NCBI GenBank assembly: GCA_900545655.1
Contig: UQZY01000014.1
Coordinates: forward strand, 1-46,509
DNA: 46,509 bases
Direction: 5' to 3'
Source: an uncultured Oscillospiraceae bacterium
Lineage (GTDB): Bacteria > Bacillota > Clostridia > Oscillospirales > Acutalibacteraceae
Both the position numbers and the translations under genes were made by a program. A model generated the notes under the pieces. That model did no database searches. It had not been told where the DNA came from and saw only the letters and a list, made by a program, of their open reading frames with translations. This document shows positions 7,173 through 16,788 of the stretch, piece by piece. The first letter of the stretch is position 1, and every line of letters begins with the position of its first letter.

Positions 7173-8676
7173 AATAGTCTGAAACTGTCCTCTTACGATT
7201 AATTTGTTCGTCAAATCTGCTGTTGTACTCATATGGGTACTTAAAGTTGTATATCCGTTTGATATTGTTATCTGACGGATTTTTTATCTTCGTCACCGCT
7301 CCGGCGCCACAGGCCAGAATCGAATGACACTCCTCCATCATATAGATATTGTAAGCACTCTCAAAGCCCGGCTTTGCATAGCCTACGTTTTCAAGATTTC
7401 CGACAGACTTGGCTTGCCTGTACATATAGTATGGTATATACCCGCATTTTACAAGTCTGTCGTACGAATGGTCAACCATCTGCTTTGTTTCGCTGTCATC
7501 GGCGAAAAGACCGTTTCTGTAATCAAGGTCTGACGACCGCTTATAGGCGAGCGTATGTACCGTTATGCTCGCCGGGTCAAGCGAAACAAGCTTTTCAAGA
7601 GTATCCGCAAAGCCGGTCGCCGTGTCGCCGGGAAGTCCCGCTATAAGGTCCATGTTGATATTTTTAAAGCCAACCATTTCGGCGGCGGAGTATGCCGTAA
7701 ATACATCCTGCGCAGAGTGAGTTCTGCCCACGCCGCGAAGTATTTCATCATTCATTGTCTGCGGATTGATACTGATTCTGTCTATGCCGTTTTCCTTCGC
7801 GGCAATAAGCTTTTCAGTCGTAATGGTGTCCGGCCTGCCGGCCTCAAAGGTAAATTCCCCGCACTTTGAAAAATCAAAGGAGGAATTTACCGTCTTAAGA
7901 AGCCGCGTTATCTGCTCTGCGCTGAGTATCGACGGGGTTCCGCCGCCGACATATGCGGACAGCATATCAATACCAAGTTTATTAACAAGCTCTCCGGTAT
8001 ATTCTATTTCTTTGAGTAAATTTTCAAAATACACGGGAATAATCTGTCTTGCCGATTCCTTATTGACCGAGCTGGAAACAAAAGAGCAATAAGAACAGCG
8101 TGTCGGACAAAACGGAATAGAAATATAAAGGCTGAACGAATTCGGCGTGGAGGTATTTATGATTTTTTCCTCCGCATCCGCAACGGACAGCGCAAGACTT
8201 GTCTTTTTATCGGAAACAAAGAAGCAGCTTTTGAAATACTCTATGCCCTCATTCCTGCCCTTTTCATTCATAAGTCGAATGAGAAGCTTTGAGGGGCGTA
8301 TGCCCGTTAGAATACCCCAGCTTAAGGAAACGGATAAAACCTCCGACAAAAGAGAATAAAGCATCTGAGCCGTTTTAAGCTCAAGGCTGTTCTCGCTGTC
8401 GGCAAGAGATACAGTCAGGTTATCGTCTTCGCCGGTAAACCTCGGGAACGCCTGCGTCTTAACAGCTTTCCTTTTTGTTTCGGAATTATAGTACCTTATC
8501 GAAACTGTTACACTGTTTGTTTCCCTCAGGTTTTCAAGAGAAACGGTTACAGTCGTTCCCTCACCGTTTTCAAAAGGAGGCTCTGTATGAACCTCGACCG
8601 GTTCACTGGGAAAGAATGCACTTGTAAGCTTTTGAAGCTCATAATGATAAGGATTGTTTATTACATTAAGGACCAT
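7165..8676 (-). CDS. hemZ: radical SAM coproporphyrinogen dehydrogenase HemZ
   Basis: A 503-residue radical SAM enzyme of the HemN/HemZ class. The cluster motif CPTRCSYCSF is near residue 190, followed by YVGGGTPSIL and DRISINPQTMNDEILRGVGR. The N-terminal 150 residues and the C-terminal YMYRQAKSVGNLENVGYAKPG are typical of HemZ. The assigned reaction is oxygen-independent decarboxylation of coproporphyrinogen III, but no other haem gene is nearby, so another substrate is possible. ATG 8676 has GAGGA upstream. It overlaps the MBL hydrolase by 16 bases and the kinase by eight. Confidence 0.88.
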   Translation of the reverse strand: MVLNVINNPYHYELQKLTSAFFPSEPVEVHTEPPFENGEGTTVTVSLENLRETNSVTVSIRYYNSETKRKAVKTQAFPRFTGEDDNLTVSLADSENSLELKTAQMLYSLLSEVLSVSLSWGILTGIRPSKLLIRLMNEKGRNEGIEYFKSCFFVSDKKTSLALSVADAEEKIINTSTPNSFSLYISIPFCPTRCSYCSFVSSSVNKESARQIIPVYFENLLKEIEYTGELVNKLGIDMLSAYVGGGTPSILSAEQITRLLKTVNSSFDFSKCGEFTFEAGRPDTITTEKLIAAKENGIDRISINPQTMNDEILRGVGRTHSAQDVFTAYSAAEMVGFKNINMDLIAGLPGDTATGFADTLEKLVSLDPASITVHTLAYKRSSDLDYRNGLFADDSETKQMVDHSYDRLVKCGYIPYYMYRQAKSVGNLENVGYAKPGFESAYNIYMMEECHSILACGAGAVTKIKNPSDNNIKRIYNFKYPYEYNSRFDEQINRKRTVSDYYG

Positions 8677-9305
8677 TCGGTTTTCCTCATAAATCTGTTT
8701 GTCTTTCTCTCGGCGTCAAGCGTTGTTGACGGACCGTGTCCCGGGTAAACAATAAAATCACCCTTTAATCTTCCGAGCTTGAGTACGGACTCCATCATAT
8801 CCGTATGACTTCCGCGGAAGAGGTCGGTTCGTCCGCAGGTTCTGCAGAACAATGTATCCCCGGAAAACATGATATTTCCCATGAGATAGCAAACGCTGCC
8901 CGGTGTATGTCCGGGTGTGTGAATAACAGTAACCTCGGTGCTTCCGAACTGCAGCTTGTCATTGTCGCTTACGCAGGTATCCGCATGCATGGGATGCTGT
9001 GAGAGTCCGAGATCCGACGCAAGCGAGCATGCCGAGCTTGTCAGGCAAATGTCGTCATCAGTTCCGATAACAACCCTTGCGTCCTTATATGCGGCTTTAA
9101 GATCATAAACGCCGAGTATATGGTCGCTGTGACCGTGTGTAAGAAAAATATATGCAAGCTTTGTCATACCGGAATTTTTCACGGCAGTCAAAAGCTCTTC
9201 ATTATAAACAGCCGGGTCAATAACAGCTCCCAGACCTGAGAGTTCGTCTACAACGATATAACAGTTTGTACTGAGCGAGCCCATAACAAGTTTATTTACT
9301 TTCAT
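8661..9305 (-). CDS. metallo-beta-lactamase-fold hydrolase (glyoxalase II-like)
   Basis: A 214-residue MBL-fold enzyme with the metal ligands visible in order: THGHSDH near residue 58, HTPGHTPGS near 133, SGDTLF near 150 and YPGHGPST near 193. Such short family members (YqgX/GloB-like) hydrolyse thioesters. The substrate cannot be read from the sequence. ATG 9305 follows AAGGTG by about five bases; an upstream GTG at 9311 overlaps that site. It lies between dtd and hemZ in a tight run, overlapping hemZ by 16 bases. Confidence 0.88.
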   Translation of the reverse strand: MKVNKLVMGSLSTNCYIVVDELSGLGAVIDPAVYNEELLTAVKNSGMTKLAYIFLTHGHSDHILGVYDLKAAYKDARVVIGTDDDICLTSSACSLASDLGLSQHPMHADTCVSDNDKLQFGSTEVTVIHTPGHTPGSVCYLMGNIMFSGDTLFCRTCGRTDLFRGSHTDMMESVLKLGRLKGDFIVYPGHGPSTTLDAERKTNRFMRKTEWSLM

Positions 9306-9314
9306 AATCACACC

Positions 9315-9767
9315 TTATTTCCACTGCTCGGTATCATAAATGATGGTAACGGGACCGTCGTTTAAAAGCTCAACCTTCATATCTGCTCCGAATTCTCCGT
9401 GAGCAACCTCAGTAACACCGTTTTTCTTAAGTTCATCCACAAAGAGTTCGTAGAGCGGTATGGCAAGCTCCGGCTTTGCCGCATGAATAAAGGACGGTCT
9501 GTTTCCCTTCTTTGTATCCGCAAGAAGAGTAAACTGCGAAATAACGAGCGCCCCGTATGAAAGATCAAGCAATGACTTATTCATCTTACCCTCGTCATCC
9601 TGAAAAATTCTTAAGCTTGCAGTCTTTCTCGCGAGAATTTCGGCATCCTCTTTTGTGTCCGTCTCGGAAACTCCGAGAAGAACCAGAAATCCGTTGTCTA
9701 TGGCTCCTATTATCTCTCCGTCAACCTTCACGGACGCATATTTTACCCTCTGAATAACAGCCTTCAT
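9315..9767 (-). CDS. dtd: D-aminoacyl-tRNA deacylase
   Basis: A 150-residue Dtd that hydrolyses D-amino acids, and glycine mischarged on tRNA-Ala, from tRNA. Diagnostic motifs are MKAVIQRVKYASVKVDG, the active-site SQFTLLAD near residue 77, GNRPSF near 88 and the second-subunit motif NDGPVTI near 137. It starts 3 bases after the relA stop; the relA-dtd pair is conserved in Firmicutes including B. subtilis. Confidence 0.95.
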   Translation of the reverse strand: MKAVIQRVKYASVKVDGEIIGAIDNGFLVLLGVSETDTKEDAEILARKTASLRIFQDDEGKMNKSLLDLSYGALVISQFTLLADTKKGNRPSFIHAAKPELAIPLYELFVDELKKNGVTEVAHGEFGADMKVELLNDGPVTIIYDTEQWK

Positions 9768-9770
9768 TTG

Positions 9771-11963
9771 TTAAACACCGGTCCTTTCGATAGAAATAAC
9801 ACCGTCGATTTTTCTGAGATTTTTAATGACGGAATTTAGGTGTTCAACACCGTTTACCGCTATGGTAAGAGTAATAATGGTATCCCTGTCCTTGAGAGTT
9901 CTCGTATTAATGCTTCTTATGTCAACGTGCATGGACGCAAGCGCATTTGCGATTTCAGCCATAAGACCGACATGTGAAAGACAGTAAAGATCCATTGTTG
10001 CGTTGAATTCCTCTTTTATGCTATCATCCCAGTAAACCTTTATCCATCTTTCCGGCTCGGCGGATGCCTTTATGTTTATGGGTACATTGGTACAGTCACG
10101 CTTGTGAACGGATACTCCGTGTCCGCGGGTTATAAAGCCGATTATCTCGTCACCCGGAAGCGGATTACAGCATTTTGAAAGCTTTACAAGGCAGTTGTCT
10201 ATGCCCTCAACAATGATACCCTCTGAACTTGTTCTGTGAGTGGGTTTTGTAACAATGATTTCATCCTTTGGTTTTTCGGATGCCTTGAGTATTCTGTTAT
10301 ACTCGTCCTTCATGAAGGGCTGAAGCTTATCGAGTGAAATACTGCCGTAGCCTATCGCCGCAAAGAACTCATCGGGACTTTCAATCTTCTTGCGGTCACA
10401 CAGCTTCTTTACGAATTCTTCAAGTTCCTCGTCGAAAAGCCTTATATTGTTTTTACGAAGCTCCTTTTCAAACTCAATCTTACCCTGCTCGATATTTTCG
10501 GAGCGTTTTTCTTTTTTGAACCAGCTTCTTATCTTTGCCCTTGCGCTTGTGGTTGTAACGATATTGAGCCAATCACGTGAGGGGCCTTTCTCGGGATCTG
10601 AGGAGCGAAGAATTTCAACAATCTGTCCCGTTTTTACTTTATAGTCAATGGGAACGATACGTCCGTCAACCTTGGCGCCAATCATCTTATGGCCTACCTG
10701 CGTATGAATGGCATACGCAAAGTCAATAACGGTGGAGCCGTAAGGTATGTTTATAACGTCGCCCTTAGGAGTGAAAACGAATACATCGTCGGGCACAAAG
10801 TCCGTCTTGATCGTTTTTACGATATCCTCAACGTCGTCGGAATCCTTCTGGTTTTCAAGAAGCTGCCTTATCCACGCAAGCCTTTCCTCAAACTTTGAAC
10901 TTCCCGTAACGCCGAGCTTGTACTTCCAGTGAGCGGCGATACCGTACTCGGCGGTGTAATGCATCTCCCATGTTCTTATCTGGACTTCAAAGGGGATTCC
11001 CTCAGAACTGATAACTGTCGTATGAAGCGACTGATACATGTTCGACTTCGGGGTGGAGATGTAATCCTTAAACCTGCCCGGGAGCGAATGATACATGTCA
11101 TGGATAATTCCGAGACAGTTATAACAGTCAACAACCGAATCGACAATGATTCTTATGGCATAAACGTCGTATATCTCGTCAAATTCCTTGTCCTGGATAT
11201 ACATCTTTCTGTATATGCCGTGAATACTCTTTCGGCGACCGTCAACCGCCGCGTCGGGAATACTCTCATGGACGCGCTTCTTTATAGCTTCTATGGTATC
11301 GGGAATAAAATTCGGATGAACCTTTGTGTTTCTGTTAAGAAGATCCTCGATATCCTTGTAGCCGACGGGGTCAAGATACCTTATAGAGAGGTCCTCAAGC
11401 TCTTCCTTGACGGTTCTGATTCCGAGACGGTGCGCAATCGGCGCGTATATCTCAAGCGTTTCAAGAGCCTTGTCACGTCTTTTCTGCTCACGCATGAACT
11501 CAAGAGTTCTCATGTTGTGAAGACGGTCGGCAAGCTTGATGATGATAACGCGAATATCCTGAGACATAGCGATAAACATCTTACGGATATTCTCCGCCTG
11601 TCTCTCCTCCCATGTTTCAAGAGGCACTTTGCCGAGCTTTGTTACACCGTCAACAAGCTGTGCAACGTCGTCTCCGAACATCTCACGTATGTTGTCAAGC
11701 CCCGTGTCGGTATCTTCAACCGTGTCATGCAAAAGTGCGGCAATAAGGGACTGATAGTCCATACCGAGGTCAAACAGTATCTTCGCAACGGCAACAGGAT
11801 GTGTTATATACGGCTCGCCCGAATACCTGCACTGACCCTTGTGCGCCTTTTTGGCAAACTCATAGGCCTGTACTACTTTTTCAACTTCCTCTTCACTGTA
11901 CTGTTCTGACATCTTATTTTTAAGGTTTTCAAAGCCGTCAACAATAGGTTTCTTTTCAGCCAT
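9771..11963 (-). CDS. relA: bifunctional (p)ppGpp synthetase/hydrolase RelA/SpoT
   Basis: A 730-residue long RSH protein that makes and degrades the alarmone (p)ppGpp. The HD hydrolase domain carries ALLHDTVEDT (near residue 75) and the intact site LADRLHNMRTL (near 143). The synthetase domain carries the GRFKDYISTPKSNMYQSLHTTV segment (about 290-315). A TGS domain (VFVFTPKGDVINIPYGST) starts near 395, a zinc-finger-like CCNPLPGDEI near 595, and a C-terminal ACT domain near 655-730. Both activities look intact. AAGGTG precedes ATG 11963. It lies between recJ and dtd; the apt gene that separates recJ and relA in Bacillus is missing. Confidence 0.96.
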   Translation of the reverse strand: MAEKKPIVDGFENLKNKMSEQYSEEEVEKVVQAYEFAKKAHKGQCRYSGEPYITHPVAVAKILFDLGMDYQSLIAALLHDTVEDTDTGLDNIREMFGDDVAQLVDGVTKLGKVPLETWEERQAENIRKMFIAMSQDIRVIIIKLADRLHNMRTLEFMREQKRRDKALETLEIYAPIAHRLGIRTVKEELEDLSIRYLDPVGYKDIEDLLNRNTKVHPNFIPDTIEAIKKRVHESIPDAAVDGRRKSIHGIYRKMYIQDKEFDEIYDVYAIRIIVDSVVDCYNCLGIIHDMYHSLPGRFKDYISTPKSNMYQSLHTTVISSEGIPFEVQIRTWEMHYTAEYGIAAHWKYKLGVTGSSKFEERLAWIRQLLENQKDSDDVEDIVKTIKTDFVPDDVFVFTPKGDVINIPYGSTVIDFAYAIHTQVGHKMIGAKVDGRIVPIDYKVKTGQIVEILRSSDPEKGPSRDWLNIVTTTSARAKIRSWFKKEKRSENIEQGKIEFEKELRKNNIRLFDEELEEFVKKLCDRKKIESPDEFFAAIGYGSISLDKLQPFMKDEYNRILKASEKPKDEIIVTKPTHRTSSEGIIVEGIDNCLVKLSKCCNPLPGDEIIGFITRGHGVSVHKRDCTNVPINIKASAEPERWIKVYWDDSIKEEFNATMDLYCLSHVGLMAEIANALASMHVDIRSINTRTLKDRDTIITLTIAVNGVEHLNSVIKNLRKIDGVISIERTGV

Positions 11964-11967
11964 GAGT

Positions 11968-14019
11968 TCACCTTCTTTCCGTAAATTCTGAGATATATCT
12001 CATTACAGGAGCAGAACCGAGATCAAATTTCTCGGATACCTCCGGTACTTCTATCATGTTATTTTCATCGATTTTTATGAGTCCCAGCTCCTTCATTGCT
12101 TCCAAAGCCACCTTTACACGGCAGATGTTGTCGCCCGGCTGTATAACCTTTCCGAGGATATACTCGTAGCGGTCTGCCGAAAAACGTCTGTGCTTTAAAA
12201 GTGTGTAGACGGAGGCAAAGAGTTTTCTTTCCGGAAGTGCGTAAGCAGCCTCGTCGGTGGTTAGCCTGTCTCTGAGCTCTATCCGGTCAAAAAGAAGCTC
12301 GGATTTTACCATATCATCCTCCTGTAAGCCAGAGGGACGTATGTCCTTTGCCACAACCGTAACCTTTGTCTGTCCGTTCCATTCGTTTTTTTCAAGGGTA
12401 ACCACAAAATCCACAAGGTCGTTGCTGACAAAAGGAAATTTCAGGTTGTCCGCATTGAATTTCATCACGGTTATCTGACTTTTTTGTCCTTCCTTGTGAG
12501 CAGTTATTTTTGCATGCTGCCTGCGGTCTCCGAGAAACGACACAGAATCAATTCTGAATTCGAAAAGACCGAAAACGGGAACTGGATTTGCCGAGCCGAA
12601 AGGCTCAAGTGATTCGAGTGTTTCTACAAACTCAGGTGTTATTGCGTCTGCAACAAGCTTGCAGTCAATCGCAAGCTCGGGATATGCTCTCTCGTTTTCA
12701 AAGGCATAGATGTTTATTTTTTCTCTGAACGAATCAATATTTTCGGTTTTTAAAGTAAGCCCTGCCGCCTGGTCGTGACCTCCGTAAAGTTCAAGAAGTT
12801 CACTGCAGGAAGACAGAGAATCAAAGATGGAAAAGCCCTTAACAGAGCGTGCCGAACCCTTTGACATACCGTTTTCCTTATCCGTCAGAATTATTACAGG
12901 CTTCAAAAACCTCTCCTGAACCTTTGAAGCAACTATTCCGAGCACACCCTCATGCCAGCCCTTGCCGTGAACAATAATCACAGGCTGCCATTTCTGAAGC
13001 GGATTCTCGTCAAGATAGCGCAGACACTCTTCAAATATACTGTTTTCAATCTCGTGACGCTTTGCGTTTATGTTGTTAAGGTCTACGGCCATCTCTTTTG
13101 CAAGGTTTTCTTCATCGCAAATGAGCAGTTCAAGCGCCGTTTCGGCATTTTCCATTCTGCCTGCCGCATTTATCCTGGGAGCAATTCCGAAGGAAATATT
13201 TGAAGATCCAACTTCCTTTCCGGATATACCCGCCTCCGCCATAAGCGACATAAGACCGGGTCTTACACAGTTGTTAAGCGAATTAAGGCCGTATTTTACA
13301 AGCAGTCTGTTTTCTCCGGTCAGAGGAACGATATCCGCAACGGTTCCCACAGCGACAAGGTCGGCAAAGTCGGAAATGATTATCTGTTCATCCCCCTCAA
13401 GCGCGCATGCAAGTTTGAAAGCAACGCCTACACCAGCGTATTCCTTAAAAGGACATGAAATATCCGTTCTGTGAGGATCCACAACGGCCACACAGTCGGG
13501 AAGCCTATCTCCCGGAAGATGATGATCGGTAATGACTAAGTCCATTCCGAGACTCTTTATATAGTCAGCCTCAAGAACAGCCGAAATACCGTTATCAACA
13601 GTTATTATGAGGCTTGTGCCAAGCTCACGGATGCGATCCACAACAGCCATGGAAAGTCCGTACCCGTCCTTTGCACGGTCCGGAAGCATATAGGTTACAT
13701 TGGCACCCTGCGCGGCAAGGTAAAGATAAAGCAATGCTGTTGAGGTTACTCCGTCGGCGTCGTAGTCACCGAATATGCATATCTTTTCGTAATCAAAGAT
13801 AGCGTCATTTATCCTGTCTACCGCAAGGTCCATGTCCGGAAGCAAAAACGGGTCGACAAATTCGGTGTTTCTGCAAAGAAACCGTTCAATTTCTTCATCG
13901 GTTTCAAGACCGCGTGAGGACAGCAAAAGAGCCAGAAAAGCGTCTATACCGAATTTTGACGCAATCTGTGACGCCTGGTCTTTATTCAGTTTTCCGAGAC
14001 GCCATTTTTTTCGGCCCAT
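11968..14019 (-). CDS. recJ: single-stranded-DNA-specific exonuclease RecJ
   Basis: A 683-residue 5'-3' exonuclease of the DHH superfamily, used in recombination and mismatch/base-excision repair. Motifs are FGDYDADGVTS near residue 80, ITVDNG, TDHHLPG near 160 (the DHH motif), APRINAAGRM near 285, and DHHA1 motif SGSARS-like SKGSARSVKG near 390. The C-terminal 200 residues resemble the firmicute OB and accessory domains. GAGG lies seven bases before ATG 14019. A strong promoter 35 bases upstream probably drives recJ and the genes down to the flippase. Confidence 0.95.
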   Translation of the reverse strand: MGRKKWRLGKLNKDQASQIASKFGIDAFLALLLSSRGLETDEEIERFLCRNTEFVDPFLLPDMDLAVDRINDAIFDYEKICIFGDYDADGVTSTALLYLYLAAQGANVTYMLPDRAKDGYGLSMAVVDRIRELGTSLIITVDNGISAVLEADYIKSLGMDLVITDHHLPGDRLPDCVAVVDPHRTDISCPFKEYAGVGVAFKLACALEGDEQIIISDFADLVAVGTVADIVPLTGENRLLVKYGLNSLNNCVRPGLMSLMAEAGISGKEVGSSNISFGIAPRINAAGRMENAETALELLICDEENLAKEMAVDLNNINAKRHEIENSIFEECLRYLDENPLQKWQPVIIVHGKGWHEGVLGIVASKVQERFLKPVIILTDKENGMSKGSARSVKGFSIFDSLSSCSELLELYGGHDQAAGLTLKTENIDSFREKINIYAFENERAYPELAIDCKLVADAITPEFVETLESLEPFGSANPVPVFGLFEFRIDSVSFLGDRRQHAKITAHKEGQKSQITVMKFNADNLKFPFVSNDLVDFVVTLEKNEWNGQTKVTVVAKDIRPSGLQEDDMVKSELLFDRIELRDRLTTDEAAYALPERKLFASVYTLLKHRRFSADRYEYILGKVIQPGDNICRVKVALEAMKELGLIKIDENNMIEVPEVSEKFDLGSAPVMRYISEFTERR

Positions 14020-14053
14020 AGTACAACCTCATCCTTAATAATCTAACCTATAA

Positions 14054-14082
14054 ATTATATACGATATGCGTATCTTTTTCAA
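14054..14082 (-). promoter_or_regulatory. sigma-A promoter of the recJ-relA run
   Basis: On the minus strand TTGAAA (14082-14077), a 17-base spacer and TATAAT (14059-14054). Predicted start near 14047, about 28 bases before the recJ ATG. Confidence 0.8.
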
Positions 14083-14212
14083 TTAAAATTACTGTAAATA
14101 TAAGATTTATCGCACAAAAAGCAAATTGCCGTACAGTAAAAAATTTATCTATTACTCAGCCTTTTCCCGGTATTTTTTTTGAATAGGTGCAAAAAATAAT
14201 TCGGGTGATTAG

Positions 14213-14626
14213 ATGTATCTTAAAAAGTTTTTTATCGGCGCATTTCTTTACGCCTCTATCGAGGTGCTTTGGAGAGGCAGGACGCATTGGACAATGGCAG
14301 TTCTCGGCGGGGTTGTTTACGTAATCTTAAATGATATAAACATACGCCTTCCGAACGCCTCTATAGCGGTAAAAAGTGTATTCGGCTCGGGAATAATTAC
14401 GGTCTTAGAGCTTGTCTGTGGAGTAATTCTCAACATAAAACTGGGACTTAAAGTATGGAATTACGAAAATATCGGCTACAATATTCTCGGTCAGATTTGT
14501 CCGAAATACACCATTTATTGGTTTATGCTGTGCGCCGTCGCATTCATGCTTATTGAATTGCGTGACAAGCTTCCTTCAAGCTTAAAAAACAACAAAAAAG
14601 AACAAACTCCCGATGCCATACTTTGA
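14213..14626 (+). CDS. small CmpB-like membrane protein (putative ABC transporter permease family)
   Basis: A 137-residue membrane protein with four hydrophobic segments. It has the motifs of the Pfam family called ABC-transporter type IV/CmpB: IEVLWRGRTHWTMAVLGG, then a central ITVLELVCGVILNI and the NILGQICPKYTIYWFMLCAV tail. No ATPase partner is adjacent, and the real function of this family is unclear. ATG 14213 follows a weak GGGTG at five bases. It is the only plus-strand gene in the left half and converges on fbp; the fbp terminator overlaps its last codons. Confidence 0.75.
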   Translation: MYLKKFFIGAFLYASIEVLWRGRTHWTMAVLGGVVYVILNDINIRLPNASIAVKSVFGSGIITVLELVCGVILNIKLGLKVWNYENIGYNILGQICPKYTIYWFMLCAVAFMLIELRDKLPSSLKNNKKEQTPDAIL

Positions 14627-14644
14627 ATAAGGAAGTTTGTTCTT
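14582..14644 (-). terminator. fbp terminator overlapping a convergent gene
   Basis: Eleven-base stem (14598-14608 with 14634-14644) followed on the minus strand by two T-rich runs (14582-14599). It serves fbp, whose stop is at 14696. The stem and T-run lie largely inside the 3' coding end of the plus-strand membrane protein. A weaker T-rich stretch follows on the plus side. Confidence 0.75.
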
Positions 14645-14695
14645 GTCTGATATACTGTTTTTGCTTAACGGTTTATCGGTTTTGTTTTTTAAAAA

Positions 14696-16693
14696 TCACT
14701 CTTTTTCGGCAATGATACCGAGCTTATATGCGTCGAGCAATCTGTTAAGGTTGTAAATCTGCTTCTGAAGCTTCTTTCCGTTATCTGTCTCACTTATCTT
14801 GATTCGTTTATCAAGTCTTTCAAAAACAACGGAAGCAGAAAGAATGTCTTTGTTGTGACGTATTGCCTCTTCCCTGCTCGTAAACGCGTCGTGAGATGAA
14901 AGCCGCATGATATACGAGTTGTAAATAAGAGTGTAGCCTGCAATACCGGTTGTCTTTTGATATGCTCTGCAGAAGCCGCCGTCGATATCTATAAGCTTTC
15001 CCTCGCCCTTAACCGGATTTTCTCCATCCTTGCTCCTTACGGGCGTATGTCCGTTTATGATATGGGAATGCTTCCCGCCGAGCCCGAACTCGCGAAGAAT
15101 AAGCTCACAGCCCGCAGCCGTATCTGTAACACGGTAATACGGGTCCTTTTTTTCGACCCATGTCGAGCGGTCGTCAATAAGCCTGCGCTCAAATGTCGTT
15201 ATTTTATCACGTGCAAAGAGCGGAGAAAATTTTCCGCACCACAAAAACCACATAAAGTCCTGACCGGATTGTCTTGAGTATGTTCCCTCCTCGGCAAAAT
15301 ATCCGTCACGTGCTTTATCAAAGCAATAGTCAAGAAGACTTTTTCCGCTATAGTCTGTCCCCTCGTAGGTAAACTGTCTGAAAAATCCCTCCTCATCCAT
15401 GGGAACTGCTCCGTGGAAAAGAAGATTTCCGTTATAGCAGCGGTACATCGAGCCCTTGCTGTAAAGGAACCTAATATGCTTTTGAAGCTTTTCGGAGGCT
15501 CTGAAGTTTTCAGTCAATTCCGACATCAGCTCTTCTTCTTCGGGTGAAAGCGCATATGGGTCTGACGGGTCTACCGTCGGGAAGTCCGAGTCAAGAAGCT
15601 TATAAACCTTTCCGTCAAGGGAAATAGTACCGTCCTCGAAGTTTACATTATCAAAAAGGAGCCTGTCATCCATGTTAAACTCGGGATTTCTTTTTATTGC
15701 CTGACCCTCGAGCTTAAAGAGAATAATCGTAATAGCCTTTGCCATGCGACCCGTCTGTTGTATATCCTTCTCGGTTATTGTCTTTACCGTTTGGTCCATG
15801 TCGTCAATGTCCGCAATAAAGCGCGATGTATCCGATTCGCTGTAGCACTCATTTGCAAAAACCGCAAGAGAGCGAAGACTTATACCGTATCCGGTTTCGA
15901 TAACATGAAGATTGTTATAACGAATGGAGTTTGAAAGTACGGTTGCAATGCACACCTCCGAGCCTGCAGCGGCACCCATCCAGACTATGTCGTGGTTGCC
16001 CCACTGTATATCGACCGAATGATGCTCAATCAGGTCCTCCATAACGATATCCGCTCTGGGGCCTCGGTCAAAGATATCTCCGACGATATGCAGGTGATCA
16101 ACGATAAGTCTCTGAATGACATGACAAACGGCAACAATAAACTCCGGAGCTTTTCCGATATCTATGATGGTAGTAATGATATTGTCGTAATAATCCTTTT
16201 TATTGTGAAGTGTAAAATCCGTGTTCAGCAGCTCGTCAATTACGTAAGCATACGCCTCAGGCAAAGCCTTACGTACCTTTGAACGGGTATACTTTGATGT
16301 AACAAGATGACAGAGCTCAATAAGGTAATTGAGGGTGGTTCTGTACCAATCCTCCTTTTCATCCTTCGTCATATGCTCTGTTACGTCTTTTATCTTTTCA
16401 TCGGGATAATAAACAACGGTTGCAAGCGTCGCCCTCTCCGTTTCATTCAGCTGTTCCGAAAAGAGCATATCAATTTTTTCCTTGATCGCACCTGAGGCAC
16501 TTCTCATGATATGTGTAAACGCCTCGTACTCACCGTGTATATCAGAAATAAAATGTTCCGTCCCCTTTGGAAGGTTGAGAATCGCCTTAAGGTTTATTAT
16601 CTCCGTTGCGGCAGCCTGTGCAGAAGGGTAGTTTTGAGACAAAAGCTTAAGGTATTCAATGTCCTTTCCGGGGTAGTTCGGGTAATCTCTCAT
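14696..16693 (-). CDS. fbp: class III fructose-1,6-bisphosphatase (firmicute type)
   Basis: A 665-residue gluconeogenic phosphatase converting fructose-1,6-bisphosphate to fructose-6-phosphate. Calcineurin-like metal motifs can be read: SDIHGEYEAF near residue 48, GDIFDRGPRAD near 207, WGNHDIVWMGAAAGSE near 230 and NGHTPV near 540. The length matches B. subtilis Fbp (about 670). AGGAG precedes ATG 16693 by five or six bases. It has its own promoter and terminator, so it is probably monocistronic. Confidence 0.96.
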   Translation of the reverse strand: MRDYPNYPGKDIEYLKLLSQNYPSAQAAATEIINLKAILNLPKGTEHFISDIHGEYEAFTHIMRSASGAIKEKIDMLFSEQLNETERATLATVVYYPDEKIKDVTEHMTKDEKEDWYRTTLNYLIELCHLVTSKYTRSKVRKALPEAYAYVIDELLNTDFTLHNKKDYYDNIITTIIDIGKAPEFIVAVCHVIQRLIVDHLHIVGDIFDRGPRADIVMEDLIEHHSVDIQWGNHDIVWMGAAAGSEVCIATVLSNSIRYNNLHVIETGYGISLRSLAVFANECYSESDTSRFIADIDDMDQTVKTITEKDIQQTGRMAKAITIILFKLEGQAIKRNPEFNMDDRLLFDNVNFEDGTISLDGKVYKLLDSDFPTVDPSDPYALSPEEEELMSELTENFRASEKLQKHIRFLYSKGSMYRCYNGNLLFHGAVPMDEEGFFRQFTYEGTDYSGKSLLDYCFDKARDGYFAEEGTYSRQSGQDFMWFLWCGKFSPLFARDKITTFERRLIDDRSTWVEKKDPYYRVTDTAAGCELILREFGLGGKHSHIINGHTPVRSKDGENPVKGEGKLIDIDGGFCRAYQKTTGIAGYTLIYNSYIMRLSSHDAFTSREEAIRHNKDILSASVVFERLDKRIKISETDNGKKLQKQIYNLNRLLDAYKLGIIAEKE

Positions 16694-16723
16694 AGCAGCT
16701 CCTTTGAATAATTATCATCAAAT

Positions 16724-16752
16724 ATTGTATGTGAAAAGTTCATGTCAGTCAA
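16724..16752 (-). promoter_or_regulatory. sigma-A promoter of fbp
   Basis: On the minus strand TTGACT (16752-16747), a 17-base spacer and TACAAT (16729-16724). It lies directly after the preceding terminator, whose short T-run overlaps the -35. Confidence 0.75.
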
Positions 16753-16780
16753 AAGTCCGACTGCAGCCGCGCAGTCGGAC
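16751..16780 (-). terminator. intrinsic terminator after the 62-residue membrane protein
   Basis: Ten-base GC-rich stem GTCCGACTGC (16755-16764) with GCAGTCGGAC (16771-16780), followed on the minus strand by TTTT. It begins nine bases after the stop of the small gene. Confidence 0.75.
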
Positions 16781-16788
16781 CTTATTAA

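Noticed and set aside
10929..11909. Plus-strand 326-residue frame
   Set aside because: It lies entirely opposite relA, whose domains are intact; no start signal.
14646..14695. A second terminator hairpin after fbp
   Set aside because: The repeated CGGTTT there is a direct repeat and does not fold into a good stem.
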